Assembly: GCA_009823505.1 (NCBI GenBank)
Contig: VZQC01006589.1
Coordinates: forward strand, 3,259,474-3,323,473
Length of the DNA stretch: 64,000 bases
Source of the DNA: Rhizomys pruinosus
Taxonomy: Eukaryota; Chordata; Mammalia; Rodentia; Spalacidae
Reading direction: 5' to 3'
Each line of letters starts with the position of its first letter. The first letter of the stretch is position 1. This document shows, one piece after another, positions 36,420 through 47,125 of the stretch. The notes under the pieces were generated by a model. It did not search any database. It was given only the letters and a program-made list of their open reading frames with translations, and was not told where the DNA came from. The position numbers and the translations under genes were made by a program.

Positions 36420-36939
36420 GCACAAGCTTTCTCTGGGCTTCCCCTTTCTGATCTGTAAAATGATGAACTATATTCCCTGAGTTGCTTCCGGCCACCACGG
36501 GCTTTAAACACATTGAGACCATTCTCAAGCCATTAGAAAATAGGAATAACTTAAGGTCATGAACTAATCAGTTGGCTCTCAGACTTCCTCACTATTTTTA
36601 TACTGCTTATAGTGCTTAGACGGTGTGTACTAGGTGCTCAGTAAGGGCTTTGTTGGTAAGGAATAAGTGACTAAACAAAGAAGCAAGAAGAACTACAGCT
36701 TGCTGAATTGATGGCTGAGTGAAAATGCCCAAGCCAGCCAACCATCTTAGCTCTCAGGTCTGCTCAGGTTGGTAGGAGCCTTGCATGGCCCTGGACATGC
36801 AGCTGTCTCAGACATGCTTTGATTAATCCACCTGTCAGCTCTCACAAGAGAAGCTTCCTTATGCACCATGTGATGATTAACACAGAGGCCCACAACTGGC
36901 CAGTGTGCAGAGACTAAGAGGCAGCAGAGTGCTCAACTC
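36420..36939. other. Unassigned intron sequence
   Basis: A MIR-like tail is possible near 36620-36655 (actaggtgctcagtaagggc). Otherwise nothing is recognised. Confidence 0.35.
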
Positions 36940-37460
36940 TGAATATAACACCTATGTCAAACTTCTCCCACCCAAGGCTCTGAGATCATTGAGGAAAATG
37001 GGGTGGGGGTGGGGAGGGAATTACAGAAGAGGTAGATGCCACAGAGAAACAGAGTTTTCCAGATAGCTGCTCAGTTGTTCCTATGAACTCACAGCAATGC
37101 TGTCAGCATGCACAAGTCCCATGTAAGCTCAAGCCAGACAAAACCTCAGCACAGACATGGGGAAGCAGGGAAGAAACCCCAACCCACCCTGAAGAGCTAT
37201 GGCTGATGGGAAGGGAGAGTCAGTCTCCTGTAAGAGTGAGACTCTTAATAAGTTTACTAGGTCTGGTAGGTAGACCCACACCAGAGGGCATTTGGGGACA
37301 CAAGTTTGACTCTATAGGCATATATATGTATCTATCCATATATATGTATAGATAATAGAGTACATGAAATTGGGTGGGGCATAGTAGGGGGTACAGTTGG
37401 GGGAGGGGATCTAAGTTTGATCAAAATACGTTGCATGAAGTTCACAAAAAGTATTTCAAA
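36940..37460 (+). mobile_element. LINE-1 3'-UTR fragment
   Basis: It ends ttgggggaggggatctaagt...gatcaaaatacgttgcatgaa, which is the typical rodent (Lx-like) LINE-1 3' end. The upstream text, including gctctgagatcattgaggaaa, fits the same 3'-UTR region. Confidence 0.65.
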
Positions 37461-37604
37461 TGCCCTGGCCAAATGTCCTGATGAGGCACAACAGTGTGAC
37501 AAGCACCATTGGGCTACCTATGCTGTCACATGCTCATCAGATTCTGGGATGCGATGCTGGGTATAGGAGCTTTGGGGCCATGTTGGATATAGGGCATGCA
37601 AGGC

Positions 37605-37894
37605 TGAAGAACACCTGAGGGCTGACTGTGTGCGGCAGCACTGGCCTGTCTGCCCTGAGCCATGAAGAGCACCCGAGGGCTGACTGTGTGCAGCAGCACT
37701 GGCCTGTCTACCCTGAGCCGTGAAGAGCACCTGAGGGCTGACTGTGTGCAGCAGCACTGGCCTGTCTACCCTGAGCCATGAAGAGCACCTGAGGGCTGAC
37801 TGTGTGCAGCAGCACTGGCCTATCTGCCCTGAGCTGTGAAGAGCACCTGAAGGCTGACTATGTGCAGCAGCACTGGCCTGTCTGCCCTGAGCCA
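37605..37894. repeat. 58-bp minisatellite, five copies
   Basis: Units start tgaagagcacctgagggc at 37605, 37663, 37721, 37779 and 37837, exactly 58 bp apart, and differ by a few substitutions. Because 58 is not a multiple of three, the reverse-strand open frame passes through all three frames of the unit. Confidence 0.97.
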
Positions 37895-38740
37895 TCTATA
37901 AGATGTGCAGTACTGGCAGCCAGGCAGAAACATGCAAAGAACCTGTGGTCTCAGGTCCGTTTTAAATCTCTCCTGTCAAAATAAAACCACCATCCATCCA
38001 TTCAGGACCCTGAGAAAGATCAGGGAAAGTTGGTTCGGTGAAGCCAGACTGGTGGGCAGGGTTGTAGCAAAGCTATGGAACCACTTGCTGGCCAAGTCTC
38101 CATGCTTCTTCAAACCTATCTGAGCGGAGTGAAAACGAGCAGATCTAAGGCCCATACCTCATGAATTAGCAGGGCCATAGCAAGAAAGGTTTGGATTTCA
38201 AAGTGTTCCTCCAGGCATTCCAGTAAGTGATCAGAATGACTCCAAAGCATCCCATTTTCTCCGAGAGGCTGTCCCACATTGCCTTGAGTCTAGTTCCCCA
38301 AAATCAGAGCCTAAAACAGGGACCCAGGAGCTTGTGGTTGAATGAAGCTGTGCTCTTAGGGGAAACCTACAAAGTAAGGGCAAGAGGCTAAATAAGGATA
38401 TGGTCTCCAGTAAAGTCTAGCCAGGGGAGACAGAAGCATAAACAACTGTAGAAAATTGTCCTCAACTTGAGGAGAGGAAGCTGTTCCTTCATACTTCATG
38501 TCAGTCAGCCATTGGCTCATTGTGGTGTGTGAAAAGGGAGGGTGAGAAGGAGCCACTTCATCAGCTCGGGAAGGGCCCACAGCTGTCAGGGCCCACTGCT
38601 CGGAGACACACAGCCTGAGCAAGGCCACCTTTTGTTTTAAGATGTGAGCTTTTTTGAAAGCACAAGTGTCCCGCGAGGGTGGCTTGCAAGTGCTTTTGGA
38701 CACTTGGGAGGAATGAGAGGCGAGTTAGAAGGACACAGTG

Positions 38741-38954
38741 TATAAAAGTCAGTATTTTAAAGCACTTTCAATAAAGAAAGTCCACCAAGGGCCCTGATGA
38801 ACTTATAGGAATGAGAGTGAGGTACAGGGAAAGTCTGTTCAGAGCTTAAGCAATGACCTCCCTGGGCAGTACAGAGGTCTGACAAGCACAGAGGACTCTG
38901 AGATGAACTCTAATATGCCAAGTGCCAACCTGTAAAATATAAGCGTGGGCATAT
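38741..38954 (+). repeat. Left arm of near-perfect long inverted repeat
   Basis: The 214-bp arm from tataaaagtcagtatttt to gcgtgggcatat is repeated as reverse complement at 39218-39435. By eye there are two substitutions and one 4-nt gap, so identity is about 99%. Confidence 0.96.
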
Positions 38955-39217
38955 ACACAGTGTCTAAGTGGTGGAACAGACTGGAGGGCTGGCCCTAGGG
39001 TGAGGTACAAAGAAGTCAGGGAGCAAAGAGAGGAGACAGAGATAAGATGGCTTCTATATTGAGAGTTACATATCAGTGCCCTCCACTAACAGTGAAATGG
39101 GAACAAGAATTTGGCTTGGGGACTGGGTAAATGATAGTAGCATGATACTACCTAGTAATGAATCCAAGGTCATGGCACTACTCTGCTTTCTAAGGTGAAA
39201 TCTTGCTGGCTTGAAAA

Positions 39218-39435
39218 ATATGCCCACGCTTATATTTTACAGGTTGGCACTTGGCATATTAGAGTTCATCTCAGAGTCCTCTGTGCTTGTCAGACCTCTG
39301 TACTGCCCAGGGAGGTCGTTGCTTAAGCTCTGAACAGACTTTCCCTGTACCTCACTCTCATTCCTATAAGTTCATCAGGGTCCTTGGTGGACTTTCTTTA
39401 TTGAAAGTGCTTTAAAATACTTACTGACTTTTATA
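39218..39435 (-). repeat. Right arm of near-perfect long inverted repeat
   Basis: The 218-bp arm lies across a 263-bp unique spacer (38955-39217) from the left arm. It carries the extra TAAG near 39423 and the variants at gggtcc and gtcgtt. Confidence 0.96.
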
Positions 39436-40781
39436 ATCAGTGACCCAGTCTCAACCAGAGATGAAAGGAGACACTGGAATCAAAATACCACTCCAGGTTC
39501 CAAATAGCTGACCAAACACACATGCTTAAGTCAGTCTCCTGAGATCCCTTGCAAATGAGTAGGTCATAACAGAGAAGAGAGTTTAAAACTCACTGCAGAA
39601 AAGGAGTAAAAGAGTAGTTAGTGATCTGCCTGTCAAAATTAGGAAGGAGAAGGGGAGGGAGCCATTGGGCAAGATAAATTCTTCTCTGTCTTGGCAGGAA
39701 TTCAGCATGAGAATGTCTTGGTCAGGTAAATGAAGTCACATCAGCATGTTTCCTAGAGATTCAGAAATAATCGCCACGATAAACATAAGCAAACAGGGGT
39801 GATAGTGGTTTCCCCTTGAGAGAAGGGATCTCCTTGAGAAAGACTCAGCATGGGAGGTGCATGGCGGAGAAGGGGGTACTATATTTGCTATTTTTTAACC
39901 ATGTCATTCTTTGGTTGATATTAAAACAAAAGAAAAATATTGTTCTTAGATTGGGAAGATTGTCCAGAAGCCCCAAACACTTTCTAGGAGAGTAATTCTT
40001 CCTTGCTATCCTTTTCCCGATTACGAAAAACAAAAGGGGAGCGTTTTAATGATATTCAGCCACGGTTCTTCATGTGCCTTCCAGATGTTGGCTGACTTTA
40101 AACAGAAGAACAGTGGAGAGCCAGGTCCACTCTAGGAAGCAGAGCTGATTTTAACCAGAGCTCAGGGGCCAGCTCTGTCACCACAAGCTCCAGTACTAAC
40201 TACACAAACAGTCCATGGCTCTCTTCTCTTTGCTCCATCTCCCCTCCTCCTCCTAGGCCAGGCCAGGTGCTCTGTCACCAGGACTGCTCGTTGGTCCTGT
40301 GTCTCTGAATAGACCCCTTCCACAGCGTTCTTCAAAAAGTCCACAGGATCCTGCCACATGGTGCCCCTGACTCTTCCTGTGCTGCCCTCAGCACCCTCAA
40401 GCTTCACAAGCCTGTCTGGTCTTGGGCCCTGCTGACCCATCTTCTGTAGTTTCTCACCTGGATTTCCTCAAGGCCAGTCTTTGTGGGGGTGTAGCCTGGC
40501 TGTTACCAGAGGACAGACCTTCTCTGGGTTCCCTGACTCAGCTTCCTGTCCATGACCTCTGCTAAAGTGTGTTTTGTCCAGTTTCTTGTATGTCTGTCTC
40601 TAGAATGAGGCCTAGTAAACACAGAGATCTGTAGTGCTTTGTTTTCTCATTTGCTCTTGTTCCCCTTCACCTAGCCCACTACCTACCTGGCCTAGCGTGT
40701 CTAGCAAATGTACCTCCATTGAAAGAGTCCTCCCTCTAAAGGAACAAAATTCTACGTTGTTCTGCAAAGGTTGGGCAGTAC
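39436..40781. other. Unassigned intron sequence
   Basis: No element or exon recognised. Confidence 0.4.
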
Positions 40782-40797
40782 GAAAGAGCCTCTTCCT

Positions 40798-41163
40798 GGG
40801 CTGGAGAGATGGCCTAGCTGTTAAGAGCGCCGACTGCTCTTGCAGAGGACCCGGATTCGATCCCCAGCACCCACATGGCAGCTGAGAGCCGTCTTTAACT
40901 CCAGTTTCAGGGGAATCCGATGCCCTATTCTGACCTCTGCGGCATTGCATGATATGGGTGCACAGACCTACATGCAGACAGTACATTCATACACATAAAA
41001 AAATAAAATAGCCGGGCATAGTGGCGCACGCTATAATCCTAGCACTTGTGAGGCAGAGGCAGGCAGATCTTTGTGAGTTCAAGGCCATCCTGGTCTACAG
41101 AGCAAGTTCCAGAACAGCTGGGGCTACAGGGAGACCCTGTCTCAAAAAGACCAAGAAAAAGAA
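40798..41163 (+). mobile_element. Full-length B2 followed by B1 within one target duplication
   Basis: B2 lies at 40798-41010 (intact boxes, cgattcgatcc-type B box with one change, A-rich tail), followed directly by B1 at 41011-41163. A 19-bp direct repeat GAAAGAGCCTCTTCCTGGG flanks the pair (40782-40800 and 41164-41182). Confidence 0.92.
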
Positions 41164-41429
41164 GAAAGAGCCTCTTCCTGGGCAGATTCAGTAAGGCTGT
41201 ACAAATAAACAGAATGTGCTCTGAGCTCCCTCTGGGAATTGCTCCTAGGCCAGGGTATGCCGTGTGATTTATAGTGACTTCCACCACAAGATATGTGTGC
41301 ATTTATGTAATATTCAAAATACAAAGTAGAGAAAATACAGGTGGCAAAAGAAAAGACACAGACTACCTTAAGTTGTTGAGCACAGGTATTTTGTCCAGCA
41401 ATAAAAAGCTGACTGACACAGAAAGAGAG

Positions 41430-41650
41430 TAATGCTGTGTGGTAGAGCTGTTTGTATACTATTTGCGAAACATGTATGAGGCCCTGGGTTCATTCCCTAC
41501 CATGGTATAAAACAAGCATAATGGCACACACCTGTAATCCCAGCCCTTGGGAGGTGGAGGGAGACATGAGGATCCAAAGTTCAAGATCATCCTAGACATA
41601 CAGAGAGCTCAAGGCCAGCTTGAGCCACTACCTGACCTGTTTTAAAAAGC
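41430..41650 (+). mobile_element. Old ID/B1 composite SINE
   Basis: The ID-like text gaggccctgggttcattccctacc is followed by ggcacacacctgtaatcccagcccttgggaggtgg and an A-rich end. Confidence 0.65.
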
Positions 41651-42033
41651 AGGCAACCACCCTTTTCCTTCTTCCATCTAGCTGAAATTCCTGTGACCAC
41701 CCTGCACTCTTATAATGTGCCCCCCCCATGAAAGACACTGCTGAATTTTGAAAAAGAAACAAAATTGGGAGGGCGGAGCCTGTTGTGAGGTTAGGGCAAT
41801 TAGCCAGCCTTTTGGAATATTGAATATCATTCCAGGGGACAAGGGTTGCAGATACAAACGGCACATAGCTGGGGCTCGAAAACCTGGGGTGGTACTGTAG
41901 GAGGAGCACCACTTCATAAATGTCACTCCTGTGGTCCCAGCAGGAGGCCACACTGTGAGGGCAGGCGTCCACCGTGAAGTCATGCTGAACTTTGGGATAC
42001 ATCTTGCTATATTTAGTTTAAATATAGCCTTCT

Positions 42034-42155
42034 TGATTGGTCCCCTTGGGTGGAATTTAAAACATATTTAGTCCCACCCAATCCAATTATCCGAGTTTTC
42101 TCAGCTCTTGGTCTGGGACTTGGTTACCTTAGCAACCTTATATACAGTATCCAAT
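42034..42155 (+). promoter_or_regulatory. Promoter-like motif cluster with perfect RFX X-box
   Basis: Within 120 bp lie an inverted CCAAT box (gattgg, 42034), a double ccaatccaat (42079-42088), a bipartite X-box GTTACC-TT-AGCAAC (42123-42136) and a TATA-like ttatatac (42138-42145). The X-box fits the RFX consensus GTHRCC(N0-3)RGYAAC exactly. Whether the cluster acts as an intronic promoter or enhancer is inference. Confidence 0.35.
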
Positions 42156-42533
42156 CCATGGCCATAATTGTGGTTTCGTTTAAAGCAAGTATCAGTTATT
42201 CCAAGAAACTGGCCCTCTGATCACAGCAGCTGCAGTTAAGACTCTTCCTTCCTGTTACAAGAGAAGCAAGGAATTTTCTAGTATGGATGTGAGAAGTAGA
42301 AATGGATCCCCCAAGGCCTGAGCACCTGAATGACTGTGGCTGAAGTCTCCCCTCAGTTGAGTACTCGCTGAGCTGCCAGCTCCTGAATCACCTGTCTCCA
42401 CTGCTGCCCTGGCATCCTGAAAAAAAGCAGAGCTGCTTTACAGCTCAGTACTAAGTATTACATACCAGGATTCAGCACACCACAGCCTGCAGACCAAGTC
42501 TGTTTTCGTAAATAAAGTTATATTAGAATACGG

Positions 42534-42816
42534 GGCTGGGAAGACTGCTCAGTAGTTAAAGCCCTAGCCACAAGTCTGAGGAATGCAGTTCAGATCCCCA
42601 GAACCCACATAAATGCCGGATGGGCCTGGTGCCCCACCTGTAATCCCAGCTCTCAGAAGACAGAGACAGGAGGAGGTCCTCAGAGCAAGCAAGCTTGTAC
42701 TGGCCGTATATGATGAGCTCTGGATTTGGTGGAGAGATGCTGCCTCAATTAATAAGGTGGAGGTATGCTCAATGATGGTTCCAAACATCAACCTCTGGCC
42801 TCCACACACCCTCCAA

Positions 42817-42864
<48 letters not shown>
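42534..42864 (+). mobile_element. B4-type SINE ending in (CA)n
   Basis: The head is ggggctgggaagactgctcagtagtt, the middle cacctgtaatcccagctctcag, and the 3' part ccaaacatcaacctctggcctcc. It then runs into about 23 CA units (42818-42864). Confidence 0.8.
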
Positions 42865-42865
<1 letters not shown>

Positions 42866-43032
42866 AAGTTTTATTGGCATATGCCCTTGCCTGATCCTTC
42901 ATGGGTTGTCCACACTGTTTTACTGTGTGAAAGGACTGTGGAGTCATTGTGATAGAGTCCACGAAAGGTGTATCTCATTATTCTTAGCCAGTTTGCCAGC
43001 TCTGTTCTTAAAGATGCAGAATACAGAGTTAG

Positions 43033-43036
<4 letters not shown>

Positions 43037-43081
<45 letters not shown>
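43037..43081. repeat. (GA)n microsatellite
   Basis: About 22 GA units. Confidence 0.96.
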
Positions 43082-43085
<4 letters not shown>

Positions 43086-43748
43086 CTGAACAAAAGTGTG
43101 TTCATGTATTCTCCGGGGGAATACAAGGTGAACACCAGGTAGGAAGAAGCCAACACAGAAACCAAGGCTGCTGGGCACCCTCCTCCCCAGGCAGGAAATG
43201 GTCCTCTTCTGAGAGGTTTTGGCCCCCTGAAACTAGGGAGGAATGAGACACGGGGGCCCCTGAGATCTGCTCACTTGACTGGAAGGGCTGCTTCTAGGGG
43301 ACTGGGCCATGAGGGCTGTGCAGGTGAAGGCTGCAAGGAGGGTCAAGAGAGAGACTGCGTCCAAGCTGGGTTTGGATTTGTCTGCTTGAAATACCATACT
43401 TGTGTTTTCCCTGAAGACTCAGGGTGCAGGTGATATTGGTGGAGGAGTTCCTCAGAGGCCTGACTTACAGCTGTTGAGATTGTTCCCTAAGGAGAACATC
43501 TGGAATTGGGCCATCACCGTCTTGGAGAAGTTGTACTCTCTGTGCTTAGTACAAAGGAGGAGAAGTGGTTTTTTTCTTTATTCCTGGAAACTCTATGTCG
43601 TCATCTAGCATGTTGAGGCTGCTGTGTGCCCACCCGCCTGCCTCAGAGAAAGGCTTCTTAGGAAACAAGTTGGCCATTTGCCCAGAAGAGACTCAACCAG
43701 GTCCAGGCACAAGAATTGAGTTTCAACCTCAACATGCATACTTGTGTG

Positions 43749-43749
<1 letters not shown>

Positions 43750-43791
<42 letters not shown>
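43750..43791. repeat. (TC)n microsatellite
   Basis: About 21 TC units. Confidence 0.96.
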
Positions 43792-43796
<5 letters not shown>

Positions 43797-43935
43797 TCTA
43801 TTGATTTGTGTATCTTTCTTTTGATCCACATAGCAACTGCTTGCCCAATTTATAGAGGAGTTTGACTTAGCCAGGATTTTATATTGTATGTTCCAGTCTT
43901 GTCTACAGTGCTACTTAAGGAAGATCATTAGGTTG

Positions 43936-43960
43936 ACAGAGCATTCAGTGAATGCTCTGT
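43936..43960. repeat. 25-bp palindrome
   Basis: ACAGAGCATTCA-G-TGAATGCTCTGT has perfect 12-bp arms around one base. Confidence 0.95.
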
Positions 43961-44069
43961 TAATAGATTATTAAATCTACTGCTGCATAAAAACTCAGGA
44001 AGTGGAATTTTTAATATATATACATATATTTAATATCCATATCATAATAGGTTTTTAACTATATTTGAT

Positions 44070-44227
44070 TTTGTGCATGCTTGTGTATACATGTCTGGAT
44101 GTGTTCAGCACATGTGTGGTGGTCTGAGGGAGTCATTTATCTCCTACAGTGTAGGTCTAGGGGATTGAACTGAGATTGTCAGGCTTTTCAGCATATGCCT
44201 TTACCCACTGAGCCATCTTGCCAGCCC
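44070..44227 (-). mobile_element. B3-type SINE fragment
   Basis: The reversed words gaactgagattgtcaggctttt and accc-actgagccatcttgccagccc match the head half of B3. Confidence 0.72.
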
Positions 44228-44279
44228 TATCAAGATGTTTTGATATGCATCAATATCATAAAATGATTAGTACCCAACA

Positions 44280-44518
44280 GGGCTGGAGAGATGGCTCAGC
44301 AGTTAAGAGTGCTGACTGCTCTTGCAGAGGACCCAGCACCACATGGAGGCTAAGAACCATATTTAAGACAGGCGTGGTGGTGCACGCCTTTAATCCTAGC
44401 ACTTGAGAGGCAGAGGCAGGCAGATCTCTGTGAGTTCAAGGCCAGCCTGATCTACAGAGTGAGTTCCAGGACAGCTAGAGCTACAGGGAGACCCTGTCTC
44501 AAAAAGACAAAAAAAAAA
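44280..44518 (+). mobile_element. Chimeric B2-B1 SINE
   Basis: The B2 5' part (44280-44366, ending gaaccatatttaa) joins a complete B1 (44367-44518), with the same B2 break point as the copy at 32677. The B2 half lacks most of its B box (ggacccagcacc). A duplication gattagtacc flanks the whole (44265 and 44519), so B2 and B1 entered together. Confidence 0.9.
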
Positions 44519-44689
44519 GATTAGTACCATCAAGGAAATGAACAAGGAAGGATATCTATATCCTCTCAAGTACCTTTTTATCTTGGTAGTAAGAACACTT
44601 GAAAGGCATTCTTCTGGCAAGCTCTTGGCATGCAGTGCACAGAATTAACCAGAGTCCCGTGCTGTAATTAGACCTTTGGATTGCTTCAT

Positions 44690-45290
44690 CCTCTTCAAAC
44701 TCTCCTCACGTGGGATTCCTGATAACCACCCAGGTCCTCCCTTCTGTTTCTAGTTATTTCATGTTTTTTAGAGTCCACATATATGAGATCATGTAGTATT
44801 TTACCCTCTGTGTCTAGCTTATTTCACACAGCACAATGTCCTCCAGGTTCATCCGTGTTGTCAACAATGACATACCTCCTTTTGAAAGGTGAAAGAATAT
44901 TCTCCTGTATGGACAGGCAGTTCTAACTTCTGCTGGTTAGATTTATGAGTTTTTCACTTTGTGACGGTAGGAAAGCCTGCCCTACAATTGGGTTTGATTC
45001 AAATGGAGACTAATTTAAGTGTTCTGAGCAAGTTTCCAATAGGCCAGGCTAAGAAGTTATGGCATTTTGGCTTGAGATATCCATCAGAACTTGAGAAGCA
45101 ATTGTACATCACACCACTCCATCATCCCTTTTGCCTCTTGATAGGTTGTTTCCACGTCATCATCATTATGAATAGTGTTATAATAGGCATTGGAGCAGAA
45201 CTATCTCTACAAGGTACTGTTTCATTTCCTTTGGCTGGCTGCTCAGGTCAGGGATGGCTGACTCCTATGGCAGCTCTATTGGTAAGCTCT
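44690..45290 (-). mobile_element. Old LINE-1 fragment (3' region)
   Basis: The stretch atatgagatcatgtagtatttt...gtctagcttatttcacacagcacaatgtcctccaggttcatcc, then gaatagtgttataataggcattgg, is the familiar antisense end of ORF2/3' UTR in old mammalian L1M elements. Confidence 0.7.
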
Positions 45291-45469
45291 GAGTGGACTC
45301 ACCTACTGTTTCCAGTACAGGTATATCCACTGACATGCCCACCCACACTATACAGTGCTGACTCACCCAATTTGAGCTGTCCCTTGGCTTGATGTAGGAG
45401 AGGCTATCTAACAAATGTGCAGCATTTTTGTAATGAATTTGATTCATATTTTCTTCATATTATGGTCTC

Positions 45470-46130
45470 CTAAGCAGAAGTCTTCCTTGTAAGACTGAAA
45501 AGAATAGATTAATATATCCAAAATACTAAAAGAAAAAGACTTTTAACCAAAAATATTATACTAAGAAACCTTGCCCCCAAAAATGAAGGAGGGGGCAGCA
45601 AAGAACCCCTTTGTTAGAAGAAATGTTAAGGGAGTCCAAGTTGAAATGAGAAGACTCTAAAACAGCCAGAGAGTACAATAGTCAGAAACTCATGATTAAA
45701 GCAATCATATAGACAAAATGAGAATCCAATATTACTTTACAAATGGTGAATGTCAGGGCTGGAGAGATGGCTCAGCTGTTAAGAGTGCCAACTGCTCTTG
45801 CAGAGGACCCAGGTTTGATTCCCAGCATCCACATGGCAGCTAAGAACTGTCTTTAACTCCAGTTCCAGGGGAATCCGACACCCTCTTCTGACCTCCGCAG
45901 CATTGCACATCACGAGCGCACCAACCTACATGCAGACAGTACACTCACGCACATAAAAAATAGTAATAAATAAAAAAAATGGTGACTGCCAATTCGATAG
46001 CAATTAACAGAAAATAACAACTATAAGTTAGGTTAGGGCACATGTAATGAACATAGTTATAACTAGGACATCAGTAGCTTATGGTGTAAGGGAAGGAAGC
46101 TAAAGTTGGAGTCTTTTGCTCAAGTATACT
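45470..46130 (+). mobile_element. Old LINE-1 fragment interrupted by B2
   Basis: The words aatactaaaagaaaaagac, accaaaaatattatactaag, aaaaatgaaggag and gaaatgttaagggagtcc match old L1/HAL1 sequence in sense orientation. A B2 at 45757-45983 interrupts it. Confidence 0.6.
45757..45983 (+). mobile_element. B2 SINE
   Basis: Full-length B2 with the long 3' half and an A-rich tail. The flanking repeat is aaatggtgaatgtc / aaatggtgactgcc with two differences. Confidence 0.92.
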
Positions 46131-46147
46131 CGTCAGTTTATAATCGT

Positions 46148-46490
46148 CAGAAAGGGTCTGGGGGAGCTGGATTAGTTAATTAAGCACTTGCTGTGCAAGC
46201 ATGAAGACTAGAGTTCGTGTTCCCAGTACTCACATAAAATCTGGTCAGATGCAGAAGCCTGCCAGCACTTGGGAATGGAGACAGCAAGTCTGGGTCGTGC
46301 TGGCTAGCTTGCTGAATCAGCGAATGAGTTCCATGTTCAAGTAAGAGACCCCAACCTCAGTAAATAGAGAACAATTGAGGAAGTCACCTGATATCAACCT
46401 GTGGCCCCCACATGCACAGACATGTACCCCACACATGTGTAGCCACACACAAGGACACACATCTCTCACACACACACACAAAAAAGTTTA
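46148..46490 (+). mobile_element. B4-type SINE ending in (CA)n
   Basis: The head is gggggagctggattagttaattaagcacttgctgtgcaagcatg. The 3' part is tcacctgatatcaacctgtggcccccacatgc, then a CA-rich end. Confidence 0.72.
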
Positions 46491-47125
46491 TTATTGCCAT
46501 AATAAAAGGCAATAATAAATCTTATCAGTACTTACTTTAAATGTAAGTGGACTACACTCCTGAATAAAAAGATCTACAGTGATTGGGTCAAACATACACA
46601 GAAGATGAAACTGCATGCTGTCTATCAGACACTCACTTCTAGACAAGGGTATACATAGGGACAGAGAAAGAGCCCAGGTGAATGGTTCATGCTTATAGAC
46701 TTCATGCTGACTCTAAGTCAGGAGCTGTCTCTGGAGGCAAAGGTCATTAGACAGTGATAAAGGTAACACAACAGTTATGAACGTATATGCCTTCAACATC
46801 AGAACACGTCCATACATAAAACAAGTATTGTTGACAATGATGCAATACTAGACAGACCGCAGTGCCTTGGTTTCAGTAACAAGTACAGCACCCACCAGAA
46901 GGGTGGAACAACATTGTGGCCCAGTGGACCAAACAGACATATGTAGAACTTCCTCCCACCAACAGAATATAGGTTCTTCTCTCCAGTGCACAAGGAACTT
47001 TCTTCAGGATAGATTGCATGTAAAGTCAAAAATCCTAACAAATTTAAGAAGCTTGAAATTGGACCAAGTATTTTTTTTTCTAACCACAATGGAATGAAAC
47101 TATAAATCAGTAACAGGATGAAAAT
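46491..47125 (+). mobile_element. LINE-1 ORF2 endonuclease-region remnant
   Basis: The decayed reading frame follows the N-terminal endonuclease part of L1 ORF2: aatgtaagtggactacactcc, a cacttctag segment, a ggtcattagacagtgataaa segment, then aggatagattgcatg...aaccacaatggaatgaaact. It has many stops and gaps. Confidence 0.7.

Noticed and set aside
37518..37895. 125-codon minus-strand open frame with repeats
   Set aside because: It arises from the 58-bp minisatellite, whose unit lacks stops in all three frames; the frame rotates from unit to unit.
40162..40440. 92-codon minus-strand frame in GC-rich sequence
   Set aside because: No recognisable family, no partner exons and no promoter evidence.
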